Positions 5,041 through 6,313 of a stretch of 6,313 bases of DNA are shown here, in pieces (position 1 is the stretch's first letter; the number at the start of each line of letters is the position of its first letter). Location of the stretch: positions 1-6,313 of the forward strand of contig JAPLSR010000280.1 of NCBI GenBank assembly GCA_026398545.1, given 5' to 3'. Made by a program: the position numbers and the translations under genes. The notes below the pieces were generated by a model. It ran no database searches. It saw only the letters and a program-made list of their open reading frames with translations, and was not told the DNA's origin. The DNA comes from Candidatus Sumerlaeota bacterium. Its GTDB lineage: Bacteria; Sumerlaeota; Sumerlaeia; MWCT01.

Positions 5041-6313
5041 AAAATCAATCCTGTATATGAAAACCATTCCAATCTGATAACGCAAGTGCAGTCTTGGTGA
5101 TTTCATGAAATCTGAGAATCGTTCATATTCCGGCGGGGAGAAGCGCGGCTTGAAAAAGAGGTCATTGTATTTGTCGAGTTCCCCCTTGTTGAAGAAGACG
5201 TGGGTGCAATGGTTTTTCCTCAGGAGGGAAAAGACCTCGTTATTGTTTTTTGTTTTGCGGATAAGGTCAAGGATGGCGGGTGTGTCAAACCAATCGCTGA
5301 TGATGAGTCGCGGCTTGAAATAATAGGCGCGGTGTTCGCCAATGCAAAGAATGGCATCATCAGGCGGCATGTCTGCATTGACGGCTCGGATGGCGGGGTA
5401 GTAATCAAGTGCGGCGGAGAGATATTCCTCGCGGGATTGCATTCCGAGAAATACCTGCAATGGGTGCGGCTGAGCCTCCGTCAGAATCCAGCGCGCGCTC
5501 CAGGCGGAAGAATAAAGGGCGCATAAGAGGAGACCCGCGGCAAGGATATATCCTCCGGCAATGGTCAATTTCCTGAGTTCCATGATAAATCTGGCAATAA
5601 TCAGGGTGGCAAGCCCGTAAAACGGGATTAGAAACCGGTTGCTCTGATATCCGAAGAACCAGAGAACGTAATACATGCCGGCAAATGACAAAAGGGTGAT
5701 AAATAACTTCCGCCGCTCCTTTTTGAAGAGGAGCGCCGAGGAGAGAATGAGAAGCGGGAAGGAGTATAAAAGGAAAGGACCGGGATTGAACGTCTCGAAT
5801 AAATCCCAATGGAAAGTTGCCTGAACGGGTGAAAAAAAGAGATGCGTCAGACTTTTGCCCAGTCCCTTTCCTGATGCCTTTGCCGCATAGAATGCCGCAT
5901 TGGCGGCGCTCCAGTCCCGACCCCCGAGAATTCTGTAAAACATCGGGTAAAGCGGATTGCCGGTAAAAAAGATATTCTTAACATACCATGGCACGGCGCA
6001 CAGAAACGCTATCATGCCAAGTTGAAAAGGCTTCTTTAAAAAAGAGCGCCGCCATGATGACGTCCTTACATTATCGCCTGCCCGGCGATGCCATTGCATA
6101 AATCCAAGAAGGCAACAGCCGAAAAGTACGACGGGAATCATGGTGTATTTTATCCCCAGCAGGGCGCCGCCCATGATGCCTGTCAGGATGATACAACCCG
6201 CATCACGTCTCTCTAAGCACAGGCAGAAACAGAGGATGAACCCTGAGAAATATGCGGCGAGTCCAATATCGATAAACTGCCAGCATGCAACAATGGCGAC
6301 TGCTGGGATGGAG
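5038..6313 (-). CDS. GT-C-type membrane glycosyltransferase, C-terminal part (5' end outside window)
   Basis: The reading frame stays open from the window edge, giving 424 visible residues; the ATG at 6174 is internal, because 46 in-frame codons with membrane-like residues precede it. The protein resembles PMT/ArnT-type (GT39-like) transferases that move a sugar from a polyprenyl-phosphate donor to a lipid or protein outside the cytoplasmic membrane. In visible numbering, WQFIDIGLAAYFS (11-23) resembles the Asp-containing helix of such enzymes, PWYVKNIFFTGNPLYPMFY (108-126) is the characteristic TGNPxYP loop, and YQSNRFLIPFYGLATLII (222-239) matches the Q-RxLxP helix. About eight hydrophobic segments occur up to about residue 270, followed by a soluble C-terminal domain (about 275-424) with DDAILCIGEHRAYYFKPRLI and a THVFFNKGE stretch. 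The N-terminal acidic catalytic loop expected in this class is outside the window, so donor and acceptor cannot be inferred. The next gene starts 15 bases downstream. Confidence 0.82.
   Translation of the reverse strand, partial: SIPAVAIVACWQFIDIGLAAYFSGFILCFCLCLERRDAGCIILTGIMGGALLGIKYTMIPVVLFGCCLLGFMQWHRRAGDNVRTSSWRRSFLKKPFQLGMIAFLCAVPWYVKNIFFTGNPLYPMFYRILGGRDWSAANAAFYAAKASGKGLGKSLTHLFFSPVQATFHWDLFETFNPGPFLLYSFPLLILSSALLFKKERRKLFITLLSFAGMYYVLWFFGYQSNRFLIPFYGLATLIIARFIMELRKLTIAGGYILAAGLLLCALYSSAWSARWILTEAQPHPLQVFLGMQSREEYLSAALDYYPAIRAVNADMPPDDAILCIGEHRAYYFKPRLIISDWFDTPAILDLIRKTKNNNEVFSLLRKNHCTHVFFNKGELDKYNDLFFKPRFSPPEYERFSDFMKSPRLHLRYQIGMVFIYRIDF

Noticed and set aside
5405..5809. Second minus-strand frame of 134 codons within the glycosyltransferase gene
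   Set aside because: It overlaps the membrane protein frame entirely and shows no membrane pattern or domain of its own.
6172..6174. ATG as the true start of the membrane glycosyltransferase
   Set aside because: The frame is open upstream to the window edge and encodes further membrane-like sequence, including WQFIDIGLAAYFS, which fits this enzyme class. The gene is therefore truncated by the window.

Overview
The window holds one run of seven protein-coding genes, all on the minus strand and read from high to low coordinates. In transcription order they are: the C-terminal part of a multi-pass membrane protein that looks like a GT-C-type glycosyltransferase (5038-6313, cut by the window edge); a small membrane-anchored protein of unknown function (4747-5022); xseA, the large subunit of exodeoxyribonuclease VII (3530-4750); a DUF2156 protein (2601-3500); a protein with two ACT domains (1964-2521); a four-helix-bundle protein of the S23/IVS type (1557-1937); and a PFL-like DUF711/UPF0210 protein (121-1497). 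No convincing plus-strand gene, RNA gene, CRISPR array or transposase was seen.

The first four genes are packed like an operon. The small gene's Shine-Dalgarno lies against the stop of the membrane protein, the small gene and xseA overlap by four bases (ATGA), and DUF2156 begins 29 bases after xseA. A 79-base gap then leads to the ACT gene, which lacks a clear Shine-Dalgarno. The ACT gene and the DUF711 gene belong to families that often sit next to each other in other bacteria (there usually a single-ACT protein, UPF0237, beside UPF0210). Here they are separated by the four-helix-bundle gene, which is bounded on both sides by degenerate 8-base repeats (consensus GAATCGGA) in opposite orientation. 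This makes the 1519-1963 segment look like an inserted cassette. A second, unrelated imperfect inverted repeat of about 30 bases per arm (14-103) follows the stop of the DUF711 gene.

The organism cannot be named from the sequence. Moderate GC, interspersed palindromic repeats, a stand-alone four-helix-bundle gene, a large GT-C membrane protein and DUF2156 would fit an uncultured, probably anaerobic bacterium of the Planctomycetota/Omnitrophota kind or a similar deep lineage, but this is only an impression. Most of the window is ordinary housekeeping or conserved-unknown content. The parts most worth a second look are the repeat-bounded cassette inside the ACT-DUF711 pair, the doubled ACT protein, and the 14-103 palindrome.
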